A stretch of 64,000 nt of DNA from Pseudomonas guariconensis (GCF_900102675.1 NZ_FMYX01000016.1:1-64000); one strand, 5' to 3'. Positions 17,194 through 26,215 are shown, numbered from the stretch's first letter. A program made the numbers and translations. Notes: generated by a model from the sequence alone, not told the origin.

Positions 17194-17328
17194 ATGCATG
17201 ACCATCACAAGTCTGTTCCGGATCCTCGCATCCGCTCTCCACCGCCCAACTCCTCGGGCTTCCCACCGCTTCTACCCCATCCACACCCAGGGCAACCCAA
17301 CGCCAGCCCCAAGGCAGGTGCCCCATGA
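17194..17328 (+). CDS. Small proline-rich ORF, 44 residues
   Basis: It starts at ATG 17194 with AAAAGGACC six bases upstream, a good ribosome-binding site. The product begins MHDHHKSVPDPRIRSPPP and is rich in proline, histidine and serine. Its stop overlaps the next start (ATGA at 17325-17328), so the two are translationally coupled. The VPDP start recalls the beginnings of small Pseudomonas DUF3077/DUF6124-type proteins, but the length is short. It is placed directly behind the candidate structured RNA. Confidence 0.5.
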   Translation: MHDHHKSVPDPRIRSPPPNSSGFPPLLPHPHPGQPNASPKAGAP

Positions 17329-17549
17329 CTGACCACGAACGCCTCACCACCCTACAAAGCTACGTCTGGACCCTCGAACTGCTCGGCGAATCGCTGGTGC
17401 AGCGCGACGAGCAATTGGAGTGCGAGCACGAACCCCAACTGAGCTTTCGCGCCTCGGCGGGGATTCATCAGGCGATCAAGATCATCAGCCGGTTGGCCAG
17501 TGAGCAGTGTGGCAAGTTGCTGGGCGATGAGGAGCGCGTAGGCCGTTAG
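17325..17549 (+). CDS. Small conserved-type hypothetical protein, 74 residues
   Basis: MTDHERLTTLQSYVWTLELL is followed by a charged segment and a helix with IHQAIKIISRLA. The whole is predicted alpha-helical without signal peptide or membrane segment. It resembles the C-terminal helical part of DUF3077/DUF6124-like Pseudomonas proteins, a weak inference. Its ATG overlaps the preceding stop by four bases, and a good terminator lies 18 bp downstream, so it closes a small operon led by the candidate RNA. Confidence 0.65.
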   Translation: MTDHERLTTLQSYVWTLELLGESLVQRDEQLECEHEPQLSFRASAGIHQAIKIISRLASEQCGKLLGDEERVGR

Positions 17550-17566
17550 CCCGTGATGCTTGATTG

Positions 17567-17600
17567 AAGCCGCGTCTTGTTGTCAGGACGCGGCTTTTGT
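17567..17600 (+). terminator. Rho-independent terminator
   Basis: AAGCCGCGTC pairs with GACGCGGCTT and is followed by TTTGTTT. It ends the small-ORF operon. Confidence 0.75.
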
Positions 17601-17644
17601 TTGGCTGTGGATAAGTGGAAGGGAGGGTTGGAGAGCGGTGGTGT

Positions 17645-17675
17645 TCTCTTCGCGGGTAAACCCGCTCCCACAGGG
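17645..17675. repeat. P. putida-type REP element
   Basis: It contains TTCGCGGGTAAACCCGCTCC followed by CACAGGG, the typical REP hairpin of P. putida-group genomes. It lies between convergent transcripts. Confidence 0.75.
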
Positions 17676-17688
17676 GACGTGCTGTTCA

Positions 17689-19383
17689 TTACTGCGGGTT
17701 GGCCACGTCTGCGGCCATGCTGCGCAGCAGGCCGGCCGATAGGGTGGAGTCCGGCAGCGAGAGGATGGTGTCGTAGAGCAGGACCATGCTGTTGCAGGTC
17801 GCCTTGGGCTCATGGGTGAACCGCTCGGGGTTTGCCACGATTTCCACGGCGCGGCGGTCCTTGGCCATGACGCTCATCAGCACGCGGCGAAAGTCTTGCT
17901 CGTACACCGACAAGGGTTTGGCGTGTACCGGGTGTTTGGCCGTTTGCTCCACCACGTCGACCAGGGCTGCCAGGTCTTCGTTGGCCTGGGCTTTGGGGAT
18001 CTGGTGAATCAGCTCGACTTTGGGCGTGTTGTTGTCCAGGCCGAGGAAGGTCAGGCAATGGGCCGGGTTGGTCTTGCCGAAGAACTTCATCTCCTCGACC
18101 TGCGCGCGCCAGTAGCGTAGCAGGGCGTGGTCGGGGGCACGGACCAGGTAGTTGGGCACGATGGAGGTGGCGATCAGCGCTTGGATGCCGGCCTGGATCT
18201 CGACGGTCGAGCGGCCGCTCTGCACGCCGTCGACCACGATCTTTCTCAGGTGGGCATAGTTGTCTGCGTCGTGGGCTGCCAGGGCGGCGAAGACGGGTTG
18301 CTTCAACAGGGCCTGTTCGATCTGGTTGGCGTCGCGCCATTGCGTCAGGCCAGACAGCCCGAAGTACCGGGAGTCGACCTGCTCGGTGATGATGTGCTGT
18401 TGCTTGAGGGTGTCCTTATCGGGGTACCACATGTCCGTGGGGCTGGTGGTGGTCGCGCGGGTGATGAATTCAGGCGAGGCGCCGACTCGCGAAAGTGCCG
18501 TTCTGAAGCTGGCGTTGACGTCCAGCTCGTCGCTGCCGGTGGCGCCATGGACCGAGGCGCTGTGAAAGCCGATCTGGCCTTTTTCACCGATGTAGCGTTC
18601 GCGCCCGGCGAGGAAGGCCAGGGCGCAGGCGCTCGAGCAACTGGTGCGGGTGTAGGTGATCAATTGGCGTTGCGCGATCAGGTCGGCGAGCTTGTTGGCT
18701 TCGTAGATGCGCCCGCCGGTGCTGTTCAGGTGGATGACGCGCACCTTTGGCGAGGCATCGAGCAGGTCGCGCACGGCGTCGGTGGTGCCGATGGGCAGGC
18801 CGCCGGCCACTTCGAGTTCGGTGTCGTCGCGCATCAGGCGCAGGGCGTAGGGCGGGATGTTGTCGGTGCCGCGGATCATGTCCACGCCTTCGCGCAGGAT
18901 GGGGACGCCGTCTTTGACCACGCTGATTGCCATCTGGATGGCGCCCAGGCACACCAGCACCTTGGCCAGGATCGCCCAGAAGGCCTTGCCGCCGCGCGAA
19001 ACGTGGGCCGAGGCCGAGCGGAACACGCCGACGAACTGCCAGACCGACACCGCCAGGATGCCCAAGTAATAGCCGACGATCAGCACGCCATGGCCCTGGG
19101 TGCCTAGCCTCATGGCGTCGCTGACGGTATCGATCGCCAGGGACAGGCCGATGATCAGCAGCGTCAGGAGAAAGCCGAACAGCCAGTAGGACACGCCGAG
19201 CGAGTACTCGCCGCGCCAGTGTTTGGCGATGAAGTTGGATGACTGGGACTGGCTAGGCTGTGCGTCTTGCAAGGTCGCCGTGCCGGTGTCGTGCTTGGCG
19301 ACGGTCTTGCCGCAGTGGTGGCAGAAGTTGGCTTCGGCCGTGTGGGTGGCGCCGCATTGGGCGCAATAGAGCGTTTCGTTCAT
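17689..19383 (-). CDS. Zinc-ribbon, membrane and ClpP/SppA-like fusion protein
   Basis: A 564-residue protein in three parts. Residues 7-24 are a zinc ribbon (C7-x2-C10...C21-x2-C24). Residues ~60-160 hold three or four hydrophobic helices. Residues ~195-320 form a ClpP/crotonase-like domain with NSTGGRIYEANKLADLIA, a candidate nucleophile in SCSSACALAFLAG and a histidine in IGFHSASV, as in COG3904-type proteins. The C-terminal ~230 residues are helical and unassigned. Role unknown; a membrane-associated protease is plausible. It is separated from the following MTHFR-like gene by ~160 bp. Confidence 0.72.
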   Translation of the reverse strand: MNETLYCAQCGATHTAEANFCHHCGKTVAKHDTGTATLQDAQPSQSQSSNFIAKHWRGEYSLGVSYWLFGFLLTLLIIGLSLAIDTVSDAMRLGTQGHGVLIVGYYLGILAVSVWQFVGVFRSASAHVSRGGKAFWAILAKVLVCLGAIQMAISVVKDGVPILREGVDMIRGTDNIPPYALRLMRDDTELEVAGGLPIGTTDAVRDLLDASPKVRVIHLNSTGGRIYEANKLADLIAQRQLITYTRTSCSSACALAFLAGRERYIGEKGQIGFHSASVHGATGSDELDVNASFRTALSRVGASPEFITRATTTSPTDMWYPDKDTLKQQHIITEQVDSRYFGLSGLTQWRDANQIEQALLKQPVFAALAAHDADNYAHLRKIVVDGVQSGRSTVEIQAGIQALIATSIVPNYLVRAPDHALLRYWRAQVEEMKFFGKTNPAHCLTFLGLDNNTPKVELIHQIPKAQANEDLAALVDVVEQTAKHPVHAKPLSVYEQDFRRVLMSVMAKDRRAVEIVANPERFTHEPKATCNSMVLLYDTILSLPDSTLSAGLLRSMAADVANPQ

Positions 19384-19545
19384 GCCGGTCCTTGAACTGC
19401 GTTGGCTGTCCTGATGGCCGGTGAGTGTAAGTGGGGTGGGCGGGGAGGGCCACCTTTGGGCCCGATCGCCGTGGGTTCAGTTGTCCAGCTCGGGCACTTC
19501 GCTGGCGTGCAGGGCAGGTGCTTTGAGGGTGGCCTCGGTGGTCGA

Positions 19546-21030
19546 CTACGGCGCAAGGCCACTGCCACAGGGCTTGGCGATGGTGGTGGTCGCGGCGGGG
19601 GCTTGGAACCAGGTGGGCCAGGAGCTGCGGTGGCGGCTGTCGGCGTCGATGCAGGGGATCAGGCGTTCGGTGAGCACAGCGGTTTGCCGGACGGCCTTGG
19701 CGGTGCGGTACTTCACGCTGTGGATGCACTCGCGGTCGCCGAACTCGCAGCGGTTGAGCGTGGTGCCGCCGCAGGGGCCGTTGGCCAGGCCTTTGGGGCA
19801 GGTTTCCGGGCAGATGTAGAGGGTGTCTTCCAGGCGGCAGGTACCGCAGGTGTCGCACCCGACCAGAGGCCTTTTCGCACTGCGTTCCAGGCGATGGAGC
19901 ACGCGGGCGCCGGTGGGGGTGTTCCACAGCGGGCGTTGCACGGCCCAGCCGAAGGCCTGGCTCAGTGGGTTGCGGCGGCTGAACAGCAGTGAATGCAGGC
20001 CGTGCAGCAGGTGATAGCGCGCGGTCTCCTTAGGGGAGGCGCTGACCTGGGATTCGCCCAATCGCCAGTTGGCGCCGGGCGGATGGAAGGTGACATCCGG
20101 CAGGCCGGGCATCTGCCAGCACGCTCGCCAGGCCGGGGCCCATTGCTCCAGCGAGTGCAGGCGTGCCTGCCAGTGTTCGAGGCTGCGCTCCAGGGCGTCC
20201 AGCTGCTCCAGGTCGTGGATGCCGGAGAGGTGGATGCCGGCATAGCCCATCAGGCGCAGGCCGATGATTTGCAGGGCCAGGCGTTCGAGGCTGCGGGCTT
20301 GGGCGTGGGCCTTGGAGACCTCGGCTTCGGCGGCGAGCACATCGTGCATGGACGGGGTGACGACGATGCCGGCGACGTGCTCGAAGATCTTCGCGCGCCC
20401 CAGGGTGAGGCCCATCACGCAGGCCGTGAGTGGCTTGGGGTGGGGCTGGCGGCGCATCCACTGGATGGCTTCGAGGTGCTTGCTGGCGTCATAGCCCAGT
20501 TGCAGGGCCAGAAAGTCCGCGCCGGCGGCGAGCTTCTTTTCGGCCTTGAAGTATTGGGCGCCGCCTTCTTCCTCGCGGTACTTGAACGGGTGCATGCCGG
20601 CGCCGAGCAGCCAGTCGGGGCGTGCCTGGCGCACGGTCTGCAGGGCAGCGATGGATTCGAGGTAGCGCACTGGGCGCTGGCCGGGGACGTGGCCGGGCAG
20701 GCGATCGCCGGTGAGCAACAGCAGTTGGTCGAGGCCGGCGGCGTCCATCTGCTGCAACTGCTCCAGCAAGTGGTGGCGCTCGCGGTCCTTGCCGGAGAAG
20801 TGCAACAGGGCCGGCAGGGGTTGCCTGAAGCTTGAATAGGCGTCCAGCGGCGACATTTCGAAGGGGCTGCCGACCCGGTCGGCGATGGCCACGGTCATGG
20901 GCCAGCCGCACAGGTGCTGGCGCGCCATGAGGGCTTCGAGGCTGGCGAAGCGCTCGCTGGAGGACTTGGGCACGAACTCCATGATGCAGACGAAGGTGTT
21001 GTCGTGCAGCGCGGTTTTCAGCTGGCTCAT
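19546..21030 (-). CDS. Methylenetetrahydrofolate reductase-family protein with MTHFR_C domain
   Basis: The protein has ~494 residues. The N-terminal ~290 residues are a TIM-barrel MTHFR-like domain (FVCIMEFVPKSS, LLLLTGDRLPG, GADFLALQLGYD). The C-terminal part contains a cysteine-rich MTHFR_C module (CDTCGTCRLEDTLYICPETC, then CGGTTLNRCEFG) that may bind zinc. The ATG at 21030 (MSQLKTALHD) is chosen; a GTG nine codons earlier is possible. It is divergent from metE, so both probably serve methionine synthesis by supplying methyl-tetrahydrofolate. It is not a standard metF. Confidence 0.78.
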   Translation of the reverse strand: MSQLKTALHDNTFVCIMEFVPKSSSERFASLEALMARQHLCGWPMTVAIADRVGSPFEMSPLDAYSSFRQPLPALLHFSGKDRERHHLLEQLQQMDAAGLDQLLLLTGDRLPGHVPGQRPVRYLESIAALQTVRQARPDWLLGAGMHPFKYREEEGGAQYFKAEKKLAAGADFLALQLGYDASKHLEAIQWMRRQPHPKPLTACVMGLTLGRAKIFEHVAGIVVTPSMHDVLAAEAEVSKAHAQARSLERLALQIIGLRLMGYAGIHLSGIHDLEQLDALERSLEHWQARLHSLEQWAPAWRACWQMPGLPDVTFHPPGANWRLGESQVSASPKETARYHLLHGLHSLLFSRRNPLSQAFGWAVQRPLWNTPTGARVLHRLERSAKRPLVGCDTCGTCRLEDTLYICPETCPKGLANGPCGGTTLNRCEFGDRECIHSVKYRTAKAVRQTAVLTERLIPCIDADSRHRSSWPTWFQAPAATTTIAKPCGSGLAP

Positions 21031-21199
21031 GGGCGCTCGGGTATCGGGTTGGGGCACGGTGGCATTGTGGGGCAGGGCGAGGGTTGGGTCATGTCCGGTT
21101 GCGTAGGGAAATGCGCTGAAAGAGACATTCGAAGTGGTTGTGCTGACCCTTTCGCGGGTCCTTGTTGCGCTCGACCTGTTCGACGATCATGAGAAATTC

Positions 21200-21233
21200 T
21201 TGAGTTGATCTCAAATTTAATGAGTTTGTCTCA
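21200..21233. promoter_or_regulatory. metE: Paired palindromes, probable MetR-type sites
   Basis: TTGAG-TTGAT-CTCAA (21200-21214) and TGAG-TTTGT-CTCA (21221-21233) have centres 20 bp apart, two helical turns, and sit 60-90 bp before metE in the divergent promoter region. The arrangement fits a LysR-type regulator such as MetR. No regulator gene is adjacent. Confidence 0.55.
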
Positions 21234-21291
21234 CAATGGCTCAGCCGAGAAAATTCCCTCATTCAATTTCAAGATTTCTGAGGGATAAGAC

Positions 21292-23586
21292 ATGGCACTG
21301 GCGCACAACCTGGGCTTTCCGCGTATCGGTCGGGACCGCGAACTGAAGAAGGCCCAGGAGGCGTTCTGGAGGGGCGAGCTGGACGAAGCCGGCCTGCGCG
21401 CCGTGGGCCAGGCGCTGCGGGCCGCCCACTGGCAGGTGCAGAAGGACGCCGGGATCGAGCTGCTGCCGGTCGGCGATTTCGCTTGGTACGACCAGGTGCT
21501 GACCCATTCGCTGACCTTCGGCGTGATTCCGGCCCGCTTTGCTGGCCACGAGGGTGCCAAGCCGTCCCTGAACACCCTGTTCGCCATGGCGCGAGGCGTC
21601 AGCGACAGCTGCTGTGGCGGTGGCCACGCCCAGGAAATGACCAAATGGTTCGACACCAACTACCACTACCTGGTCCCGGAGTTCACCGCTGACCAAGCGT
21701 TCGCCCTGAGCTGGGAGCAGTTGTTCGAGGAAGTGGACGAGGCCAAGGCCCTGGGCCACGCAGTCAAGCCGGTGGTGATCGGCCCACTGACCTACCTGTG
21801 GTTGGGCAAGACCAAGGGCGCCGATTTCGACAAGCTCGAGCTGGTGGATCGCCTGTTGCCGCTGTACGACCAGATCTTCAACCGCCTGGCCGCCCAAGGT
21901 GTGGAGTGGGTGCAGATCGATGAGCCGATCCTGGCGCTGGATCTGCCCCAGGATTGGAAGAACGCCTACGAGCGCGTCTACAACATCCTGCAGCGCGCGC
22001 CGCTGAAAAAGCTGGTCGCCACCTACTTTGGCGGCCTGGAAGACAACCTGGGCCTGGCGGCCAACCTGCCGGTCGATGGCCTGCACATCGACCTGGTGCG
22101 GGCGCCGGAGCAGTTCCCGACCATCCTCGACCGCCTGCCGGCCTACAAGATCCTCTCCCTGGGCGTGGTCAACGGCCGCAATGTGTGGCGCTGCGACCTG
22201 GACAAGGCCTTGGACGTGCTGCGTTACGCCGCCGAGCGCCTGGGCGATCGCCTGTGGGTGGCGCCGTCGTGCTCGCTGCTGCACAGCCCGGTGGACCTGG
22301 CCCGCGAAGATCAGCTCGATGCCGAGCTCAAGAGCTGGCTGGCCTTCGCCGTGCAGAAGTGCCAGGAAGTGGCGTTGCTGGCCAAGGCGATCAACACGCC
22401 CGAGGCCGATGAGGTGATCGCGGCGCTGGCCCAGAGCCGCGCCGTACAGGCCAGCCGCGCCACCTCGCCGCGCATCCACAAGCCGGCGGTACAGGCTCGC
22501 GTAGCGGCGATCCAGCCCAAGGACAGCCAGCGTCAGTCGCCCTTCGCGCAGCGCATCGCCAAGCAGCGGGCGGGGCTCGATCTGCCGGCGTTTCCCACCA
22601 CGACCATTGGCTCGTTCCCACAGACTTCTGCGATCCGCCTGGCGCGCCAGGCGTTCAAGCAGGGCACGCTGACCGAGGCCGACTATGTCGAAGCCATGCA
22701 GAGCGAGATCCGCCATGCCGTGCAGATCCAGGAACACCTCGGCCTGGATGTGCTGGTGCACGGCGAGGCCGAGCGCAACGACATGGTCGAGTACTTCGCC
22801 GAGCAGCTCGAGGGCTACGCTTTCACCCGCTTCGGCTGGGTGCAGAGCTATGGCTCGCGCTGCGTGAAGCCGGCGGTGATCTTCGGCGACCTGAGCCGGC
22901 CGAAGGCCATGACTGTCGGCTGGATCCAGTACGCCCAGGGCCTGACCGACAAGGTGATGAAGGGCATGCTGACGGGCCCTGTGACCCTGCTGATGTGGTC
23001 CTTCCCACGGGAGGATGTGAGCCGCGAAGTCCAGGCCCGCCAGCTGGCATTGGCGATCCGCGACGAGGTGCTGGACCTGGAGGCGGCGGGCATCAAGATC
23101 GTGCAGATCGACGAAGCCGCCTTCCGCGAAGGCCTGCCGCTGCGCCGTGGCGCCTGGCCGCACTACCTGGAATGGGCCACCGAAGCCTTCCGCCTGTGCG
23201 CCTCGGGCGTGCGTGACGAGACGCAGATCCACACCCACATGTGCTACAGCGAGTTCAACGATGTGATCGAGTCGATCGCGGCCATGGACGCCGATGTGAT
23301 CACCATCGAGACCTCGCGTTCGGACATGGAGCTGCTGGAGGCCTTCGAGCGCTTCGACTACCCGAACGAGATCGGCCCTGGCGTGTACGACATCCACTCA
23401 CCGCGCGTGCCGAGCAAGGACGACATCATCGGGCTGCTGAACAAGGCGGCCCAGCGTATCCCCGCCGAGCGCCTGTGGGTCAACCCGGACTGCGGCCTGA
23501 AGACCCGTGCCTGGCTGGAGACCGAGGCGGCGCTGGTCAACATGGTGGCCGCGGCGCGGGAGTTGCGCCGTACGGCACTGGCCTGA
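21292..23586 (+). CDS. metE: Cobalamin-independent methionine synthase
   Basis: The 764-residue, full-length MetE transfers the methyl group of 5-methyltetrahydropteroyl-glutamate to homocysteine. The N-terminal half begins LGFPRIGRDRELKKA. The C-terminal catalytic half begins near residue 430 (FPTTTIGSFPQTSAIR), with zinc ligands in HTHMCYSEFND and NPDCGLKTR. The start ATG follows TGAGGGATAAGAC. It is divergent from the MTHFR-like gene, with paired palindromes between, and ends at a strong terminator. Confidence 0.95.
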   Translation: MALAHNLGFPRIGRDRELKKAQEAFWRGELDEAGLRAVGQALRAAHWQVQKDAGIELLPVGDFAWYDQVLTHSLTFGVIPARFAGHEGAKPSLNTLFAMARGVSDSCCGGGHAQEMTKWFDTNYHYLVPEFTADQAFALSWEQLFEEVDEAKALGHAVKPVVIGPLTYLWLGKTKGADFDKLELVDRLLPLYDQIFNRLAAQGVEWVQIDEPILALDLPQDWKNAYERVYNILQRAPLKKLVATYFGGLEDNLGLAANLPVDGLHIDLVRAPEQFPTILDRLPAYKILSLGVVNGRNVWRCDLDKALDVLRYAAERLGDRLWVAPSCSLLHSPVDLAREDQLDAELKSWLAFAVQKCQEVALLAKAINTPEADEVIAALAQSRAVQASRATSPRIHKPAVQARVAAIQPKDSQRQSPFAQRIAKQRAGLDLPAFPTTTIGSFPQTSAIRLARQAFKQGTLTEADYVEAMQSEIRHAVQIQEHLGLDVLVHGEAERNDMVEYFAEQLEGYAFTRFGWVQSYGSRCVKPAVIFGDLSRPKAMTVGWIQYAQGLTDKVMKGMLTGPVTLLMWSFPREDVSREVQARQLALAIRDEVLDLEAAGIKIVQIDEAAFREGLPLRRGAWPHYLEWATEAFRLCASGVRDETQIHTHMCYSEFNDVIESIAAMDADVITIETSRSDMELLEAFERFDYPNEIGPGVYDIHSPRVPSKDDIIGLLNKAAQRIPAERLWVNPDCGLKTRAWLETEAALVNMVAAARELRRTALA

Positions 23587-23602
23587 TTCGAACCCTGAGC
23601 TG

Positions 23603-23634
23603 ACGCTACATCGCGATCGATGTAGCGTTTTTTT
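23603..23634 (+). terminator. metE rho-independent terminator
   Basis: ACGCTACATCG-CGAT-CGATGTAGCGT forms an 11-bp stem followed by seven T, 17 bp after the metE stop. Confidence 0.9.
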
Positions 23635-23734
23635 GTGCCGGCACGAGAGACGAAGTCGCGCTCGACAGGGTAGTGGCACATTAGTAGCATCCATGCCCGC
23701 GATGGAGGCACCCCACCGATCGCGGCCTCCCCCC

Positions 23735-24505
23735 ATGGATGATTGTTCGATGCAAAAGAGCGGATACCTGTGCCTGGCGTTCATGATCGCCGTCGGCTTC
23801 CCGAGTTTTTTCCTCGATCGTGAGCTGATGATCGCTTCATTGCTCGCGATTGCGGCCTTCTCGTTTGGCTACTTCGTGTTCTACCTCATCCGCCACAAGC
23901 TCTATCACGGGATGCTGCAGGGCATCTTGCTGTCGCTGTTGGTGATCGCTTTCAGCTTCGTGCCGGTGTTGGGCTGGATCGTGCTCATTGGCTTTGTGCT
24001 CTACAACATCGCCAAGGCGGTGGAGGGGCTCAAGGTCCTGGTGCCGGACGTGCTGGTCAGTGCGCTGATCTATGGGCTGCTGACGGCACGGGTGGCGTTC
24101 GATGTGCGTGACCTGCTGGCCATCTCGGTCTTGGCGATGATCTATCTGTGCGTGTGCGTGCAGTACTGCCGCCGCCTACAGGGGCTGGGCACGGAGCTGG
24201 CGCTGTTCAAGATGAGCATCATGTGGCTGTCGATTCCGTTCGTGGTGCTGACCATCGTGTCCATCGTCTCGGCGCTGGGCAATCTGTTCCGCACTGTCAG
24301 CTCGACCTTCACCCGCACGATACTGACGCCCCAGACGGTCTCGGCCCATATGCGCGCGGGCGTTCAAGTGGCCGAGTACACCCGCCATGTGCAGAGCTCC
24401 GTGACGCAAACCGTGACCCAGGTGCTGCCGGGTGCAGGCGCCACCATTGCGGGGGCCTCGGGTGGCCTGGCGAGCGATGTGAAGCAGGCCAAGGGCAAGG
24501 TGTGA
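23735..24505 (+). CDS. Uncharacterised multi-spanning membrane protein
   Basis: The product has about 256 residues with six or seven hydrophobic helices from residue 10 to 195, and a hydrophilic C-terminal tail of about 60 residues. The tail contains TVTQVLPGAGATIAGASGG and ends SDVKQAKGKV. I do not recognise the family. The start is uncertain: ATG 23735 or ATG 23750 (MQKSGYLCL), neither with a good ribosome-binding site. It lies alone between the metE terminator and a convergent thiolase. Confidence 0.6.
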   Translation: MDDCSMQKSGYLCLAFMIAVGFPSFFLDRELMIASLLAIAAFSFGYFVFYLIRHKLYHGMLQGILLSLLVIAFSFVPVLGWIVLIGFVLYNIAKAVEGLKVLVPDVLVSALIYGLLTARVAFDVRDLLAISVLAMIYLCVCVQYCRRLQGLGTELALFKMSIMWLSIPFVVLTIVSIVSALGNLFRTVSSTFTRTILTPQTVSAHMRAGVQVAEYTRHVQSSVTQTVTQVLPGAGATIAGASGGLASDVKQAKGKV

Positions 24506-24518
24506 GGCCCAGGCCATA

Positions 24519-24537
24519 GGGGGCGCTCTGCGCCCCC
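24519..24537. terminator. GC hairpin between convergent genes
   Basis: GGGGGCGC-TCT-GCGCCCCC is an 8-bp GC stem in the 43-bp gap between the membrane protein and the thiolase. It is probably a bidirectional terminator; no U-tract is present. Confidence 0.5.
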
Positions 24538-24548
24538 CGGGCGATGGA

Positions 24549-25727
24549 TCAGCGTTCGATCGCCAGTGCCACGCCTTGCCCGCCGCCGATGCACAACGTC
24601 GCCAGGCCTTTCTTGGCGTCTCGCTTGATCATTTCGTGCAGCAGGGTCACCAGCACGCGGCAGCCCGAAGCACCGATGGGGTGGCCCAGGGCGATGGCGC
24701 CGCCGTTGACGTTGACGCGCTCGGCGTTCCACTCCAGCGCCTTGCCCACGGCCAGGGCCTGGGCGGCGAAGGCTTCGTTGGCCTCGATCAGGTCCAGCTC
24801 GCCCAGTTGCCAGCCGGCTTTGTCCAGGCAGCGCTGGGTGGCCGAGACAGGGCCGATGCCCATGATCGCCGGGTCCACGCCTGCACTGGCGTAGGCGCTG
24901 ATCTTCGCCAGCACCGGCAGGCCCAGGGCCTTGGCCTTGTTCGCGCTCATCAGCAGCACGGCGGCGGCGCCGTCGTTGAGGCTGGAGGCGTTGCCGGCGG
25001 TGACGCTGCCGTCTTTCTTGAAGGCCGGGCGCAGTTTACCCAGGGCTTCGGCGGTGGTGCCGGGGCGCGGTTGCTCGTCGGTGTCGAACACCAGCGGCTC
25101 GCCTTTTTTCTGCGGCAGGACGATCGGGGTGATCTCATCCTTGAAGCGGCCCGCCTCGATGGCGGCCACCGCCTTGCGCTGGGACTCGGCGGCAAAGGCG
25201 TCCTGCTGCTCGCGGGTGAGGCTGTATTTTTCCACCAGGTTCTCGGCGGTGATGCCCATGTGGTAGTCGTTGAAGGCATCCCACAGGCCGTCGGTGATCA
25301 TGGTGTCGACCAGTTGGCCGTGGCCCATGCGCTGGCCGGTACGGGCCGAGGGCAGGACGTAGGGCGCAAGGCTCATGTTCTCCTGGCCACCGGCGATCAC
25401 CACCTCGGCGTCGCCGCAGCGGATGGCCTGGGCAGCCAGGTGCAGGGCCTTGAGGCCCGAGCCGCAGACCTTGTTCAAGGTCAGGGCGGGCACGCTGTAG
25501 GGCAGGCCGGCCTTGATCGCGGCCTGGCGCGCCGGGTTCTGGCCGGCGCCGGCGGTCAGCACCTGGCCGAGGATCACTTCGTCGACCTGGGCCGGGTCCA
25601 GTTGGGTCTGCTCCAGCAGGCGCTTGATGACGGCGGCGCCCAGGTCCACAGCGGGCACATTGGCCAGGGCACCCTGGAAGCTGCCGATGGCGGTACGGGT
25701 GGCGGCGACGATGACCACGTCGTTCAT
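24549..25727 (-). CDS. Acetyl-CoA C-acetyltransferase (thiolase)
   Basis: A 392-residue thiolase II-type enzyme that condenses or cleaves acetoacetyl-CoA. The catalytic residues are visible: C88 in LNKVCGSGLKA, H349 in GHPIGASG and C379 in TLCIGGGQG. The length is standard. No beta-oxidation or acetoacetate genes are adjacent, so the pathway (ketone-body, amino-acid or hydroxyalkanoate metabolism) is not fixed by context. Confidence 0.92.
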   Translation of the reverse strand: MNDVVIVAATRTAIGSFQGALANVPAVDLGAAVIKRLLEQTQLDPAQVDEVILGQVLTAGAGQNPARQAAIKAGLPYSVPALTLNKVCGSGLKALHLAAQAIRCGDAEVVIAGGQENMSLAPYVLPSARTGQRMGHGQLVDTMITDGLWDAFNDYHMGITAENLVEKYSLTREQQDAFAAESQRKAVAAIEAGRFKDEITPIVLPQKKGEPLVFDTDEQPRPGTTAEALGKLRPAFKKDGSVTAGNASSLNDGAAAVLLMSANKAKALGLPVLAKISAYASAGVDPAIMGIGPVSATQRCLDKAGWQLGELDLIEANEAFAAQALAVGKALEWNAERVNVNGGAIALGHPIGASGCRVLVTLLHEMIKRDAKKGLATLCIGGGQGVALAIER

Positions 25728-25945
25728 CTTGTTGTTCTCCGTGCAAGGGGTGGACGCCGGCTCGGCGTATTACCGGCAGCATCGGCGGGTTTGGTTCATT
25801 TGTTAAGTTTGTTTTTCTTTTGCATTGATCTGAAATTCAAATCAATGGAGTCGTTTCAGGGCGTCCAAAGGCCGCTGGCACTAAGCTTGGCTTCAGCTTC
25901 GCGTCGCACACTGCGGTTTCCAAAAACAAAACGGAGCTTCCCGTC

Positions 25946-26215
25946 ATGCGCCAGATCCTGATCGCCACTGCCTTGATTTTCGCCAGTGCCAGCGCCTTCG
26001 CCGAACCCCAGTGCACCACTGCCGAGCGCAGCACCTGGCAGGACGCCGACCAGTTCCAGGCCCAGCTCAAGGAGCAGGGTTACCGCATCAACAAGTTCAA
26101 AATCACCAAGGGCAACTGCTACGAGATCTACGGCTTCGACAAGGACGGACGCAAGGTCGAGATCTACCACGACCCGGTGAGCGGCAAGGCGGTCAAGAGC
26201 GAGATCCATGACTGA
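25946..26215 (+). CDS. Periplasmic PepSY-domain protein
   Basis: An 89-residue protein with a signal peptide (residues 1-19, ...ASASAFA). The mature PepSY-like domain reads QLKEQGYRINKFKITKGNCYEIYGFDKDGRKVEIYHDPVSG. It overlaps the next gene by one base (TGATG). PepSY plus cytochrome b561 pairs are common near metal- or redox-responsive systems, though no two-component genes occur here. Confidence 0.85.
   Translation: MRQILIATALIFASASAFAEPQCTTAERSTWQDADQFQAQLKEQGYRINKFKITKGNCYEIYGFDKDGRKVEIYHDPVSGKAVKSEIHD

Noticed and set aside
18127..19992. Plus-strand frames opposite the zinc-ribbon protein and the MTHFR-like protein
   Set aside because: They have no motifs, while the minus-strand products have clear domains.
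21259..23397. 712-codon minus-strand open frame opposite metE
   Set aside because: It is a GC-skew shadow of metE: composition is rich in H, Q, R, L and G with no family features, and metE is complete.
24576..25961. 461-codon plus-strand frame opposite the thiolase
   Set aside because: The thiolase active-site motifs are all on the minus strand; the plus frame has repetitive G/H/Q/V-rich composition.
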